DNA from: Emiliania huxleyi CCMP1516
Taxonomy: Eukaryota; Haptophyta; Isochrysidales; Noelaerhabdaceae
Assembly: GCF_000372725.1 (NCBI RefSeq)
Contig: NW_005200690.1
Location: 681,720 to 745,719 of the forward strand
Length of the DNA: 64,000 nt
Direction: 5' to 3'
This document shows, piece by piece, positions 54,433-64,000 of the stretch (its first letter is position 1; the number at the start of each line of letters is the position of its first letter). Position numbers and translations under genes: made by a program. Below the pieces are notes generated by a model that had not been told where the DNA came from, ran no database searches, and was given only the letters and a program-made list of their open reading frames with translations.

Positions 54433-56867
54433 ATGGCAGGCTTGCTCCAGCTTGCCGTCTCGCTCACCAGCCTCGTCGCCCCGAAAAGGCTCCCTCCGCC
54501 GCCGGCCGCCCGGTGCTCGCTCTACGCGTCGTCTTCTTTCCCGCCGTCGGCGCTTCAGGCGCCGGAGGAGGCGCTGGCACTGATGCGGCGCTCGCTGCGA
54601 GATGCGATGGACGGCGGCCTCTCTCGAATCCACATCGACGTCGCCGTGCCGGAGTGTGACGCCGCCTCGCGCGGCTTTCAGCCCGAGCGGCACGCTTCCT
54701 TTGCCATCGCCGCCGCGGAAGAGATTGCCGCCGTCTGCAGCGGGCCGCCGCTGGTGCTCGTCCACGACCTGCCTTCTTCCGAGCCGCTGGGGAGCTTGGC
54801 TGCCGCGGCGGGGCTGCGTCTGCGCAGCCTCGAGGCGAGCGGCGCCCCGCGACTCGGCGACGCCGACCTGTCGCGCCCTCTGCTCGTGCTGGGCCCAGCC
54901 GGCGCGGCCGAGCACCCGCAGGCGGCCCACGCCCGCACCGCAGGCGAGGATGTGGTGGTGCTGTTCAACCACCGGCCTTTGGGCAGCCCGCCCGCTGCGC
55001 CGCCCGTGCTGGCCACCGTGCCGCCATCCTTCACCACCGCCTTTGAGCTCGTGCCCTTGGCGCTGCGGCCCGTCCTCCAGAGCGGCAGCCAAGGCGGCGG
55101 CGGCAGCCCAGGCGGCAGTGGCAGCTCAAGCGGCGGCGCTGCCGCTGTCAAGGCGGTTCTGGCGCGCGCCCATCCCTCGCCGTGGGTGCTGCTCGTGGAC
55201 GCCGGCGGAGGGTACTCCGAGGCGGGCCGTTTCGCTCTCCGGCCAACGTTCGCAAGCCTCGTCGCAGAGGTCGGCGCTGCAGCCTTTGGGAGCGCGGCCG
55301 CGGCGGTGCCGGTCGGTGGGGCGGCGGAGCCTGATGACGCCGCGGCGCTGCGGGCAGAGGCGGTGGCGAGGCGGGCGGTCGCTTGGTTCGACGAGCTCAG
55401 CCTGCTCGAGGTTGTCTTTGGCGACGCGCTGCAGCACTCGCCTGGCGGCTCGAGCGCCGCCGACATCGAGGATGCCATCGCGCGGAGCGGAGGGAACGTG
55501 TCGCGCCTCCTCCCGCCCGAGGAGCGGCGGCCGCCCGACGGGCACGGCGAGGCGCTCTCCCGCCTCGCGGTGAGCTTCTCGGTCGTGCTGGACGAGGGCG
55601 GCGGCGAGGGCGGCGGCGAGCCGGCGCGCGCGCTGGTCCAGTTCCCGGACGCCTTCCCGCTGGACGGCGTCCCTCCGGGCTTCGAGCTGCAGCAGCTGGT
55701 GGGCGGCGGGCCGCCACCCGCCGACGTGGCGCAGGCGGTGGCCGCCGCCGCCGCCGCGGCGGCGGTGGAGGCGGTCGCGGCGGAAGAGGGCTCGCCTGTG
55801 TATGCTGCGGTCGGGGCGGCGCGGGAGGCGCTGAGCTCGCGAGGGGGAGGGGGAGGCGAGGCGAGGGTTGAGCAGCTTGGGGGCGAGGCCAGCGCTGCGG
55901 GGGGCGAGGTCGCGTCGGGCGGGGCGTGGGCGGTGCTGAGCGATCACGGCGCCGGACTGCATGCGGTGCTGCCGGGGAGGAGTCCTGGACACGTGACACG
56001 TCCCCGGCCTGTTCGCTGCCTGTTCCGCAGGCGCCGAGCTGCACGCGGTGCTGAGCGCGTGGGACGTCGGGCGGTCGCTCTCCGCCTCGTCGGCCGCCTT
56101 TCGGCAGGCGGTGCAGGCGCTCGCTGCCCTCGGCTTGTGCGCGCGCGAGCCGTCGCGCGCCGAGCTCGACGCCATGTTCGCGGTGCTGGGAAGGGGTGCG
56201 GAGCGGCTGCCGCTCGCGAGGCTGCCCGAGCCACTCGGTCTCCCCGCACCCTCCCCGGACCCGCCCCCGACCCTTCTCGGAGCCTTCCCGCAGGCTGCTC
56301 GAGCCGCTCGACGCCGTCAACGAGATGGTCGCGCGGCGGCTGAGAGGCCTCGAGGCGCGCACGTGGCTCGAGATCGACAAGCTGGCCGACCAGTCGTATG
56401 ACTGGTACTGCGCGGCGCGCGCGATGCGGCGGAGCGCGGCGACGTGGCGCGACGCGCCGGCCGCACGCGGCGAGGACTTGTACGCCGACGACCGGCGGCC
56501 GAGCGCCCTCCATCTCTTCGCGGCGGAGGAGGGCGGGTGGGGAGAGGGAGGCCACCTCGTGTCGCTCTCGGCTTGCGCCGTGCTGCTGCTCGACCGGCAG
56601 GGCCGCGGCGCCGCCCGGCTGACACAGCTGTGCGTGAGCGCGCCCGAATCCGGGTTCGAGTGGGAGTGGCGCGTGCTCGACGCCGCCGACCTGCTGGCGG
56701 AGCGGAGGGGCCACTTGTGGCTGAGCGTCAGCGCGACCGAGGGCAGCAGTTGGTGCGAGGCGCTGATCGAGAGAGGGTACCGGCCGCAGGCTGCTCCTCC
56801 CGGAGAGCGAGCCGACGGCGTCTTGTGGCTCATCAGGGAGACGCCGCTCCGTGACCAGCAGGGATGA
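54433..56867 (+). CDS. DUF1995-like plastid protein, 3 exons
   Basis: Exons 54433-55948, 56031-56220, 56294-56867 give 759 residues. The N-terminus (MAGLLQLAVSLTSLVAPKRL) suits plastid delivery. Residues 40-320 match the DUF1995 pattern: ALMRRSLRDAMDGGLSRIHI, RPLLVLGPAG, VVLFNHRPLG, FELVPLALRPVLQ, RPTFASLVAEVGAAAFG. Plant DUF1995 proteins include LPA3, a photosystem II assembly factor. The second half repeats the idea with RRAVAWFDELSLLEVVFG, then a C-terminal region with HAVLSAWDVGRSLSASSAAF and WLSVSATEGSSWCEALIERG. Both introns have GC donors, and each begins with a long copy of the next exon's start (20 of 23 and 15 of 18 bases). Low-complexity Gly/Ala stretches lie in exon 1. Confidence 0.7.
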
Positions 56868-57105
56868 CACGCCATAGAATGAGTTGTCCACGTTCTTTTA
56901 TTTTGTTTACGGCGCTCTCCCCTGTCTCATCGTGGAGGTCGCGCTGGAGTAAATTCGCCGGCTCACACTCACAGTGACTATCTGCCAGGAGTGTGAGAAG
57001 AGATACACGAGACTCTCTCTTCGCGAGAGACCGAGAGCGAGACGCGAGAGACGCAGACGGCCGCGCGTGACACAGAGATGTGTCTATTGTGTGTGAAGCG
57101 TGTGG

Positions 57106-57855
57106 TCACACCGTCGCGCTCTCCAGCGCCGCCGTGGCTTCGAGAGCCCGCTTTTTGGCTGCAATGATGCACGACTGGTGCAGCACCTTGTCCTCCACCG
57201 TCAGGTCCGAGGGCTTCCAGCGTGCTGCGGTGCCAAAGCTAGCGACCGGCTCCTTCTTCAGTCCCTGTCTGCCGATGGCGTACGCCGGTCCGGGTGTATC
57301 GCGCCCCATCTGTGCCAGGTGCTTGCGGCCGCTCCGCTCGCCGGTGCCAATGACGTGGGTGGGCGCGGATTTTAGTTGGGGGTTCTTGCCGCCGATGGAA
57401 GGCGGCAGGGTGTATTGGCCTGGACCCGGCTGCTTGACGACACGGTCAGAGTAGAAGCGGGGGGCGCCACCCCAGCCCTTTTTGTGAAGCGCCACATTAG
57501 CCTGGTCCTTTAGCTTGCGGCGCTGGACCTCCTTCCCCTCGTGGTCGTACGCACCTGGCCCAACATCTCCAGTAGATGTTGGGAGGGCGCCCATCGTTAT
57601 CCGCTTTGAGGTGCTGAATCTGACGATGGGCTGTTGTCGAAAGGTGGACTCTACCTGCCGCCCAACCGACTGAGGAGTTGTGTATTTTGGTCCGGGAGCT
57701 GAGTCCTGCGTGGTCTTCTTCTCCTGAATGCGCACGTGAAATGTTCGAGGCGGGATCGAATACTCGGGACCACGACCATTTGGACCCTTGCCAGCGAATT
57801 TGAGATTTGGTCGATAGATCGGGCCTGGAGAGCAGCCTCCGACGTCGAGCGGCAT
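57106..57855 (-). CDS. Sperm-tail PG-rich repeat (STPGR) flagellar protein
   Basis: 249 residues from the ATG at 57855; the frame is open upstream only from GTG. At least four Pro-Gly motifs with the STPGR spacing: SPGPIYRP, GRGPEYSIPPRTF, APGPKYTTP, VGPGAYDHEG, QPGPGQYTLPPSIGGK, TPGPAYAIG. Basic throughout. These proteins (ODF3/CIMAP, SHIPPO) line the inside of doublet microtubules in flagella. Its presence says the organism makes a flagellum at some stage, as haptophytes do. Context gives no further hint. 56868-57105 is a converging 3' region with a GAGA-rich patch. Confidence 0.82.
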   Translation of the reverse strand: MPLDVGGCSPGPIYRPNLKFAGKGPNGRGPEYSIPPRTFHVRIQEKKTTQDSAPGPKYTTPQSVGRQVESTFRQQPIVRFSTSKRITMGALPTSTGDVGPGAYDHEGKEVQRRKLKDQANVALHKKGWGGAPRFYSDRVVKQPGPGQYTLPPSIGGKNPQLKSAPTHVIGTGERSGRKHLAQMGRDTPGPAYAIGRQGLKKEPVASFGTAARWKPSDLTVEDKVLHQSCIIAAKKRALEATAALESATV

Positions 57856-58511
57856 GCGCGACGATCGCCGAACGTGACACCTTCTATAGCACTCGCAGGT
57901 ACTCTTCACCTACACCTACTTCGCCGGCCGCCCCCCGCGCGAAGCCGAAACGGACACACAGGGAGAAACACGGTCACACTCGTCGACCGCCAAGACAGCA
58001 CGTTCTGCGCGCACTACTCAGAGATTGTCGTGGCGCGAATCGCTCGTCCCACTGCTGTAGAGTAGTGCGCTTGATTGTGTGTGGCACCCCGCAATGTGTG
58101 CTGCCCCGCATGAGCGCGGCCCCGGCCCCCGCTCGATACGTGCGCAAAGACCCAACACTCCAGGGGCTATTGCACCATCTCCGCTCACGGCTTTAGTAGT
58201 TTAGACCTTATCTAGTGTCCACGCCGCACGCGTACGACTTATTAGTTTGATTTTGGCGTTACCGCGTGTGAGCCCCGGCCTGACAGCCGGGGGATGGGCG
58301 ACGTGGCATAGTGGGAAATGACACATATCTACCGTCGCCAACTGCAAAACCACACTCCCCGGGTCGCGGAACATGTGTCCGGTTTGCCGGCGTCAATACA
58401 GGGTCGTTGGTGCTCTTCACCTCAACAAGCAACACCACAAACGTGCGTGGTCCCGCCACTCGCACGGGCAGATCTCTCCAAGGAGCGCAGCAGGAAACAG
58501 CGCAGTCGCTC
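57856..58511. other. Divergent intergenic region
   Basis: Lies between the STPGR gene and the glycosyltransferase-like gene. An open plus-strand frame from 58311 has no ATG before 58512, so part of it may be a 5' exon reached by splicing. Confidence 0.4.
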
Positions 58512-59735
58512 ATGGTGAAGAAGGCAAGGGCGGCGCAGCACCATGCCGCCCCCACTGTCCGGCCGCCTCCAAGAGCGATGGACCCTGAAAAGGAGCTTCA
58601 AACAAGATGGGAAGTGGAGAACGCACGAAGGGAGTTCAGCGAAGGCAGTCTGGTCCCAACGGTTTGCGACGACTTTCTTGGATGCGCCTCCAGCAGCTCA
58701 CGGCAGAGCACCCTGAGCACCGCGAGGAGCTGCCTTCAGGCGCACCTTCTCAAGAATGCACACTCAAATTTGCACTCTCGCTGCGGCGGGGCGCAGCTCT
58801 GGTCTCCGCCAGCCGCGTCGCGTGACAAGCCTGCGGAGAAGGAGCACGCAGAGCCATACTGCGGCTATCGTAGTGCTGCAGCGATCCGATGGCTGAGTCG
58901 TGTGCACAATGCGAGCAAAGACTGTGAGCGCGTCGTCTTCACCGTCATCACCGACGCATACGACGTGCCGAAGCGTGTGCCGGGGTGCTCACAGCTCACA
59001 GCGTCTAGTCCCGTGTGCCGCTGCCTCTTTGCTCTCGTGGACCAGCCGACGCACAACAGTTTCTGGTCGGAGAACTCGACCATGGGTTGGTCGCCGTGGA
59101 CGCCGCTTCTGGTGCCGCCCATTTTCGCAGGCCAGCCCAGTGGTACGGCAAGAGCCGCGCATATGCTCAAGCTGAGCGCGCATCGCCTTTTTCCCCTTGC
59201 AAATTCGACCATGTACATCGACGGCAAGATGTCGTTCAATCATCCGCCTGCCACTGTATTTGATCGCATCGCAGAAATCACACCGTTGCCACTGGTGATG
59301 GTGGAGAATAATGTTAGGCGCGGTTCGCTCGACTTCCAATCAGAGTACATCGAGACGATAGGTGCGCTCAGGCGCAAGGAGCGCGGCGCGGTGCTTGAGA
59401 AAGACCTGGCCGATCTGGATCGACAGCGCCAGTTCTACTGCCAACACGATCAGGCCTGCAATAATCAAGCAGGGCGGATCGACGCGTCCTTCATTGTGCA
59501 GCAGCGGTGGGCACGACCTCGAAGCGTTCTGGACCCACCAGCAGCTATGTTGCTCCGGTGGTTCGAATGCACATGGTTCGAAGAGGTACAGCTCTTCAGC
59601 CACCGTGAGCAAACAGCCTACTCGTACGTCATTGATCAGCTTGGCGTGCGAAACCTGGTCCACAACATTTACCGTGATCAAATTAACGAGATGATCAAGA
59701 TCAACCGTCATCGCGTTGCGGCAGGAATGGGATGA
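58512..59735 (+). CDS. DUF616/TOD1-MUCI70-like glycosyltransferase-like protein
   Basis: 407 residues from the first in-frame ATG (58512; 58578 also possible). The core has the family's layout: RVVFTVITDAYDVPKRVPG, CRCLFALVDQPTH, MGWSPWTPLLVPP, then ARAAHMLKLSAHRLFPLANS with TMYIDGKMSFNHP (the acidic Asp-Gly position), and a late HREQTAYSYVI. Plant relatives (TOD1, MUCI70) act in the Golgi on cell-wall polysaccharides and turgor. In an alga it could act on scale or wall glycans. No signal anchor is seen, so the true N-terminus may lie upstream. Base composition is slightly less GC-rich than neighbours. Confidence 0.6.
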   Translation: MVKKARAAQHHAAPTVRPPPRAMDPEKELQTRWEVENARREFSEGSLVPTVCDDFLGCASSSSRQSTLSTARSCLQAHLLKNAHSNLHSRCGGAQLWSPPAASRDKPAEKEHAEPYCGYRSAAAIRWLSRVHNASKDCERVVFTVITDAYDVPKRVPGCSQLTASSPVCRCLFALVDQPTHNSFWSENSTMGWSPWTPLLVPPIFAGQPSGTARAAHMLKLSAHRLFPLANSTMYIDGKMSFNHPPATVFDRIAEITPLPLVMVENNVRRGSLDFQSEYIETIGALRRKERGAVLEKDLADLDRQRQFYCQHDQACNNQAGRIDASFIVQQRWARPRSVLDPPAAMLLRWFECTWFEEVQLFSHREQTAYSYVIDQLGVRNLVHNIYRDQINEMIKINRHRVAAGMG

Positions 59736-60010
59736 ACCGTGCGGGTGAACGGAAGATGCGAACACACCAACCTGTTGCCCCCTCACGCTCCACGCTTCCA
59801 GTGTTATCTTGCAATACAATATTCTGGGGACCTTTGGTTCTCAGCTCTGACCCACGGTACTTCGGCGTCCGTCCGTCTGTGAACCAGGCTTTTTTCGTAA
59901 CAAACAAGCACTTTTCACATTTTCAGTGGCGACGGAGTCCGCTCGCATGTTACAGGCTGTATACGAAAAACTAAGAGCAAAGTGCGGACTGCGGTGCAGG
60001 GTCAGGAGCA
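59736..60010. other. Intergenic, no gene seen
   Basis: Contains one of four nearby copies of GCTCGCATGTTA (59941). Confidence 0.5.
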
Positions 60011-60308
60011 GTAGGAGATTCGAGATTGCTCGGCTCTGCGGGGGGGGGTGTACATCTAAATTCACCACCACCCCCCTGTCCCTCAGCATGTGGCGCAAGC
60101 TCTTGGGGGGTCAGACACCCCCGTCCCCCGGAGGATGCAGCAGCCGTTACACGACCGTTACATAGTGAAATAGGGTGATGTCTAGGGGGTTGGACCCCCC
60201 CCCCTCAGCAAGTGACGCAAGCTCTTCGGGGGTTGAGACCCCCTCCCCCAGGAGCGGAGGTGCTCTGAATTTAGATGTACACCCCCCCCGCAAAGCAATC
60301 TCCTACCG
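60011..60308. mobile_element. Small inverted-repeat element
   Basis: GGTGTACATCTAAATTCA with GTAGGAGATT at 60011-60064 recurs inverted at 60265-60308. Between them, CAGCA.GTG.CGCAAGCTCT is repeated directly (60083, 60207). Short G and C runs. MITE-like. Confidence 0.65.
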
Positions 60309-61908
60309 CTCCAGGGTGATGGGTGTGTCCAGAAGAGTGCTCGCATGTTAATATAATAATTTTTAACGTGATTGTGTTGCGTAACGGCTCCCACGCGCCG
60401 AATTACACAGGGAATCGTCCACATGCAGCTCCCCATCGATTGGAAATAGCTCAAAGCTCGAACACTGACCGCCACGAGACGCGCAAAATTCGCCGCACCC
60501 CGAGATCGCCACGAGATCGCGCGAGATACACCCGATTCGAAATCTCGCGTGACCATCGAAAAGTTGAGCTCCCGGGCCAGATGCATGCCCAAGGATTCGT
60601 CAAAATTCGTTAAAATGACGCCGAACGGCGCCCCCAGAGAGGCTGCCTTTTTAAAGCCGTACGACAAAGAGCAGTGAGGCGTGTCCCGTGTCCAGATGTC
60701 CAGTAGTCCAGAAGAGTGCTCGCATGTTACGAAAAAGCGAAGATTTGACGACCACCTCGTCGCACCCCCAACCATCTCTAGTTTATCTGGAATATGTTCT
60801 ACACGCTTCTGTGCAGTGTTAGAAGCTCTCAAGTGTTAGAGCTCGCTCGCATGTAATTTGGCCGCCGCAAACTTTCGATGGTAGCGCCATAGCCACAACG
60901 CCCAAGTCTCGATCCGATCGTCGCCTCTCCCCCGAGGCTGAGTCGCTGCGCTCGACGAACTGAGGGCCCGGTGTAGTTCCCGTTCGAGCCCAAGGGCGCG
61001 AGTGGGCGGGCTCGCCTTTTTGAATTTTGGCGGGGCGGATCGTCCACAAGGCCCAACAGCTACTTTGACGTCTACCAGCGGCACTTTGTAGAGCTGGTTA
61101 CCGGCCGGGATGCGGTCGATCGGTGGACTCCTTAGAGCACTTGGAGGAATTCATTTTTTCGACCGTCGGACTGGGATTCGAACTGGCGACCCAGTGTGGT
61201 TTAGTCTCTGGGGGGAGGCGGGGGCCCCCGGAGGCACCGTGCGCCGCGCCGCAGTGCGGAAACGGGGCCCCCCGGCTCTACTAGTCTCTATTAGCACCGA
61301 CTTCCCGAAGGGTTACGGTTGGTTAGAGGGCAGATTTGGAGAGATCTCGAGGAGTACATACAGATAGACCCTCCAACCATCAGAAACCTCCAACCTGATC
61401 GGTCGTACTGACCGCCGACTGATCACTCCAGATAGCAGACAGGCCGACGTCTGCACGTGGCCGGCCGGGCGAGAGGCTTGACACGATCCGACCCTGCGAC
61501 CCTGACGCTGCTGCTCTAGCTATCAGCCATGCGCTGCTGACTGCTGCCACAATGTGCGACGGTGCTGACCCACTTGGCGGCCTTCCCGGTCAGTGGTGAG
61601 GCGCAGTTCAGAGCTGTCGATGGCGCGATGCCGCACTGGTCCCACATCGGTGACACGAGACCACCAAGTTTGCCGGTCCAAGAGAGAGGCACCGGCGCTG
61701 TCCTGAGAAGGTGCATGGTCCCTCTTGACTGCCCATGCGCGCGAGGCTGTGTAGGCATAGCCTCGAGAGTGCCAGCAGCCAATCCGAGGCAGTTTGTGAC
61801 GCGCATTGCGTCAGAAGCGTGCACGCGCTGGAAGGACACCTTCCTACTGGCCGTACGATCAGGTCGTCACTGAATGCCGAAGACTAAGGCCGCGAGCTAT
61901 GCAGGCGG
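60309..61908. other. Intergenic, 1.6 kb, no gene supported
   Basis: TCCAGAAGAGTGCTCGCATGTTA-like sequence occurs at 60329 and 60708; a weaker copy is at 60846. Lower GC. Open frames on both strands have no family signal. A GGGATTCGAAC box at 61169 resembles part of a tRNA T-arm but does not fold as one. Confidence 0.5.
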
Positions 61909-63090
61909 TCAGTTGAGCAGCATGGCACGGTCAGCAGCGCCGAAAGGATGTCGCAAGGCGTGATAGCATGGCCCAAGTACGCCGAATTCCCATGTGCCAT
62001 GAAAAAACACGGCGACCCCACACCACGTCTCGAGCCAGAGCCGGATGGCGTCAATTAGCCGGCAAAGGACGATGCAAACAGCGATGGTGGTAGAGGAGGC
62101 GGGTGTCCAGGCAAAGGAGACGATGCCGCAGAGAGCGTATGAGCAGCCAGTGAGGATGGCGATAGGGGCGTAAAGGCAGGTGCAGATGAAGACGGCCCCG
62201 ATGACATCTCCGGCAACTCGAAGGGCGGTAAAGAGGCAGGCCTCCCAGTCGTCCCGGTTGTAGTTCAGAACACGGCCGACAGAGTCTAAAAGATTCCAGT
62301 ATCCAACCAGGATCGTCCAGCCGCCAGTGTGGCGCGCAAAGGAGCGGCGAGGAGGGTGAGTACGACGCCGCTGCTGGTCAACGTTTGTGGCGGCGTGATC
62401 GAACACGAGGCGGGGGATGTAGAACCCGGCGCGGGGGGAGCCAGCGGTGAAATTGCTGGAGGAGGCGCAGGTGGCAAGGGCCCTCGGCGCGCCGGTGAGA
62501 GAGACAAGGTCGATCTGCGAGACGTTGTTGGTGGCCTCAGCGGGTACGAGCACGAGTCGAGTCCCAGTTGACGCTACGTCGGAGAGAGGCGTGCTGGAAG
62601 TGAAGCCGTGGAGGAGCTCAGAGCCAGATGCCACAGGCGAGGGTGTCGTCGTCATCGAGGAGCGAGACGATGGACAGGTGCGTGAAGTCGCCCACGTAGT
62701 CGAGGAGAGCGTGGGCGGCTCGAGGATCGGATTGCCGGTAGTGCGACGGTGCGTCAGCGGCACGTTGGAGCCGATGCTGCTGTCGGCGATCCGAGAAGCG
62801 TAGGGCGTGCCAGCGGCGGATGCAGAGCACGTCGAGAGGGTCGACTCACTCTCGTAGAAGAGCGAGAGCGAGTCGAAGGCGAGGTTTGCGAGATCAACAT
62901 TCACCTCGTAGGACACGGTGAGGTCCGGAGGAGCGTAAGACTCGGCACTTGCGGGCTCAGTGAGCACGAATTCCGCGGGAGGGGAAGCCATGAACGATGC
63001 CATCGGCAGAGAGGACGCGCGCGCGAGGCAATGGAGCGCGGCGAACGCCAGCATCGAGGGGAACGAGAGCGTGATGGAGCGAAACGACAT
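61909..63090 (-). CDS. Secreted/membrane protein of unknown family
   Basis: 393 residues from the ATG at 63090. Residues 1-28 (FPSMLAFAALHCLARASSL) form a signal peptide. The luminal part (YEVNVDLANLAFDSLSLFYE, VPAEATNNVSQIDLVSLTG) looks structured. The last 130 residues hold three to four membrane segments (VAGDVIGAVFICTCLYAPIA, TTIAVCIVLCRLIDAIRLWL). Around 62620-62780 another frame reads more protein-like (ALLDYVGDFTHLSIVSLLDD), so two compensating frame changes or an intron may lie there. No family recognised. Confidence 0.5.
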   Translation of the reverse strand: MSFRSITLSFPSMLAFAALHCLARASSLPMASFMASPPAEFVLTEPASAESYAPPDLTVSYEVNVDLANLAFDSLSLFYESESTLSTCSASAAGTPYASRIADSSIGSNVPLTHRRTTGNPILEPPTLSSTTWATSRTCPSSRSSMTTTPSPVASGSELLHGFTSSTPLSDVASTGTRLVLVPAEATNNVSQIDLVSLTGAPRALATCASSSNFTAGSPRAGFYIPRLVFDHAATNVDQQRRRTHPPRRSFARHTGGWTILVGYWNLLDSVGRVLNYNRDDWEACLFTALRVAGDVIGAVFICTCLYAPIAILTGCSYALCGIVSFAWTPASSTTIAVCIVLCRLIDAIRLWLETWCGVAVFFHGTWEFGVLGPCYHALRHPFGAADRAMLLN

Positions 63091-63458
63091 AAAATCAAGC
63101 AGTTACAACAGACACAGGTCCAGGACCAACAAGACAAGTCTTGGACGGGCAGTCTTGGACGGGCACTGTGGGTGTGGAAGTGTGAACGTCTGCGCTGTGG
63201 GGGAGTTATGCCCCCGGGAACATTCAGTAACCCGTTCCACGTGCAGACGAGAACTGCACGCAAAGAAGCGCATGTTTTTTGCATCGACGCGACGACCGGA
63301 CAGCAGGGACGACGGAGGGCACACCCGCACAGCCACACCAGCACTGGCTTTACTACAAAGGTCACTCAACCCGCCACTGTGCGCTCTCACAGAGTCCGTC
63401 CGGCCAAGGCCCGCCCCCCAGCCGGCGCTCTCCGGGCGACGCTCACAAGGCGCGACGC
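63091..63458. other. Intergenic, no gene seen
   Basis: Separates two minus-strand genes; GTCTTGGACGGGCA occurs twice (63139, 63151). Confidence 0.5.
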
Positions 63459-63938
63459 TTACAAGGCGCCGAGGCCGACGACGGCGCCGCCCGCGAGGCC
63501 GATCGACCCGCCGACGACGGCGCCGACGATGCCCATCGCGGTGCCCTTGGCCTGTGGCGGGCAGCGAGTGCGGGTCAGGGGGCGGCGAGCGCGGAGGCGA
63601 GGGCAGCGGCTCTCGAAGCAGCGGAGGGATGCTGCGGGGAGCAGAGAGGGCAGGGCTCTGGGCGCCTTGCCGCCAGCGCCCTTGCCGCCCGCCGCCGAGA
63701 GGGCCGGGCCGAGCACGATGGCGCCGCCGATCAGGCCGAGGCCAGCGCCCGCAACGGCGGAGCCGGAGGCGAGCGTCGCGTCCGCGAGCAGCGTCGAGGT
63801 CTGCAGCGCCGGCATCACATCCGCCAGCTGCTCCGGGGCCATCATGGTGGCGCCGACCGGCTTGACGACGGCCGGGCGGTGCAGGGGAGCTGCGCCGATG
63901 GTGAGGGCGTTGGCCGAGGGCGCAAAGATGGCAAGCAT
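63459..63938 (-). CDS. Small plastid-type glycine-zipper membrane protein
   Basis: Exons 63938-63666 and 63551-63459 give 121 residues; the intron has a GC donor (63665) and CACAG acceptor, both in phase 0. The first 30 residues (MLAIFAPSANALTIGAAPLH) look like a targeting sequence. Two glycine-rich membrane helices follow (GAGLGLIGGAIVLGPAL, GIVGAVVGGSIGLAGGAVVG) separated by a short GGKGAGGKAKGT linker. The hairpin resembles ATP synthase subunit c or a glycine-zipper pore in layout only; the subunit c carboxylate is missing, so I do not assign it. Found 60 bases from the window end. Confidence 0.65.
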   Translation of the reverse strand: MLAIFAPSANALTIGAAPLHRPAVVKPVGATMMAPEQLADVMPALQTSTLLADATLASGSAVAGAGLGLIGGAIVLGPALSAAGGKGAGGKAPRALPSLLPAASLRCFESRCPRLRARRPLTRTRCPPQAKGTAMGIVGAVVGGSIGLAGGAVVGLGAL

Positions 63939-64000
63939 GTCTTCGGAGCGGCTGCAGACACGGGTGGCGAGAAGGGAGGTGGGCCAAGAGTGGAGAGCGC

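Noticed and set aside
60182..60832. Minus-strand open frame of about 216 codons
   Set aside because: Overlaps the inverted-repeat element, has no family signal and its codon use is unlike the real genes.
61150..61220. GGGATTCGAAC, like a tRNA T-arm on the minus strand
   Set aside because: Flanks do not form the T stem, acceptor stem or an anticodon arm.
63459..63938. ATP synthase subunit c
   Set aside because: Glycine-rich hairpin fits in layout, but the essential carboxylate in helix 2 is absent.

Overview
The window looks like nuclear DNA from a haptophyte alga, most like Emiliania/Gephyrocapsa. This rests on high GC, dense single-copy eukaryotic genes on both strands, no bacterial operons, many short introns of which a large share read GC-AG, secretory-plus-transit presequences on plastid-type proteins, and abundant microsatellites and 10-11 bp minisatellites. 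The species call is inference. One assembly gap (100 N, 13032-13131) sits inside a coding repeat. I found no rRNA, tRNA, CRISPR or phage genes. I worked out exons by hand wherever splice sites and family motifs agreed; several genes therefore have exact exon coordinates, while others have approximate limits.

Layout. 1-3.2 kb: G-rich satellite, a small PDZ-like gene and a frameshifted tyrosine recombinase relic. 3.2-9.1 kb: three minus-strand genes (ankyrin-MYND-TPR protein, acylated LRR protein with a spare terminal exon, Myb/SANT protein); the first and third share a copied 5' leader. 9.9-15.4 kb: three plus-strand genes (PARP-armadillo protein, proline-rich repeat membrane protein, small secretory/plastid protein). 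16-17.6 kb: a DSP-type phosphatase. 18-21.6 kb: mobile DNA (a 1.45 kb inverted-repeat element) and a decayed kinesin. 21.9-29 kb: an EEP-family nuclease-like protein, a large coiled-coil protein with a Dpy-30 motif, and an HSL-type hydrolase. 29-31 kb: repeats and small fragments. 31.2-34.5 kb: a SAP-like protein and a TLC-domain membrane protein. 34.9-37.9 kb: DNA polymerase delta small subunit (POLD2), nine-tenths certain, reconstructed as 8 exons and 469 aa. 38.4-40.0 kb: a second foldback element that itself carries a 777 bp insertion. 40.6-43.2 kb: F-box/Kelch protein and plastid N-acetylglutamate kinase. 44-49.2 kb: RCC1-like protein and an insulysin-type M16 peptidase. 49.2-54.1 kb: a MITE-like element, a Zn2Cys6-type gene, a repeat-bearing type II membrane protein and a SUV39-like SET methyltransferase. 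54.4-59.7 kb: a DUF1995 protein, a sperm-tail PG-rich (flagellar) protein and a DUF616-like glycosyltransferase. 59.7-64 kb: repeat-rich DNA, a membrane protein and a small plastid-type membrane protein.

The genes do not form one pathway. They cover replication (POLD2), chromatin (SET; perhaps the Dpy-30 protein, though a ciliary role is as likely), arginine synthesis in the plastid (NAGK), proteolysis, signalling and the flagellum (PG-rich protein). The most interesting signal is in the introns. The same short sequence forms introns in two unrelated genes (POLD2 and the M16 peptidase), and many introns start by repeating the first bases of the next exon. That is the footprint expected of mobile introns (introners) inserting with target-site duplication, here often using a GC donor.
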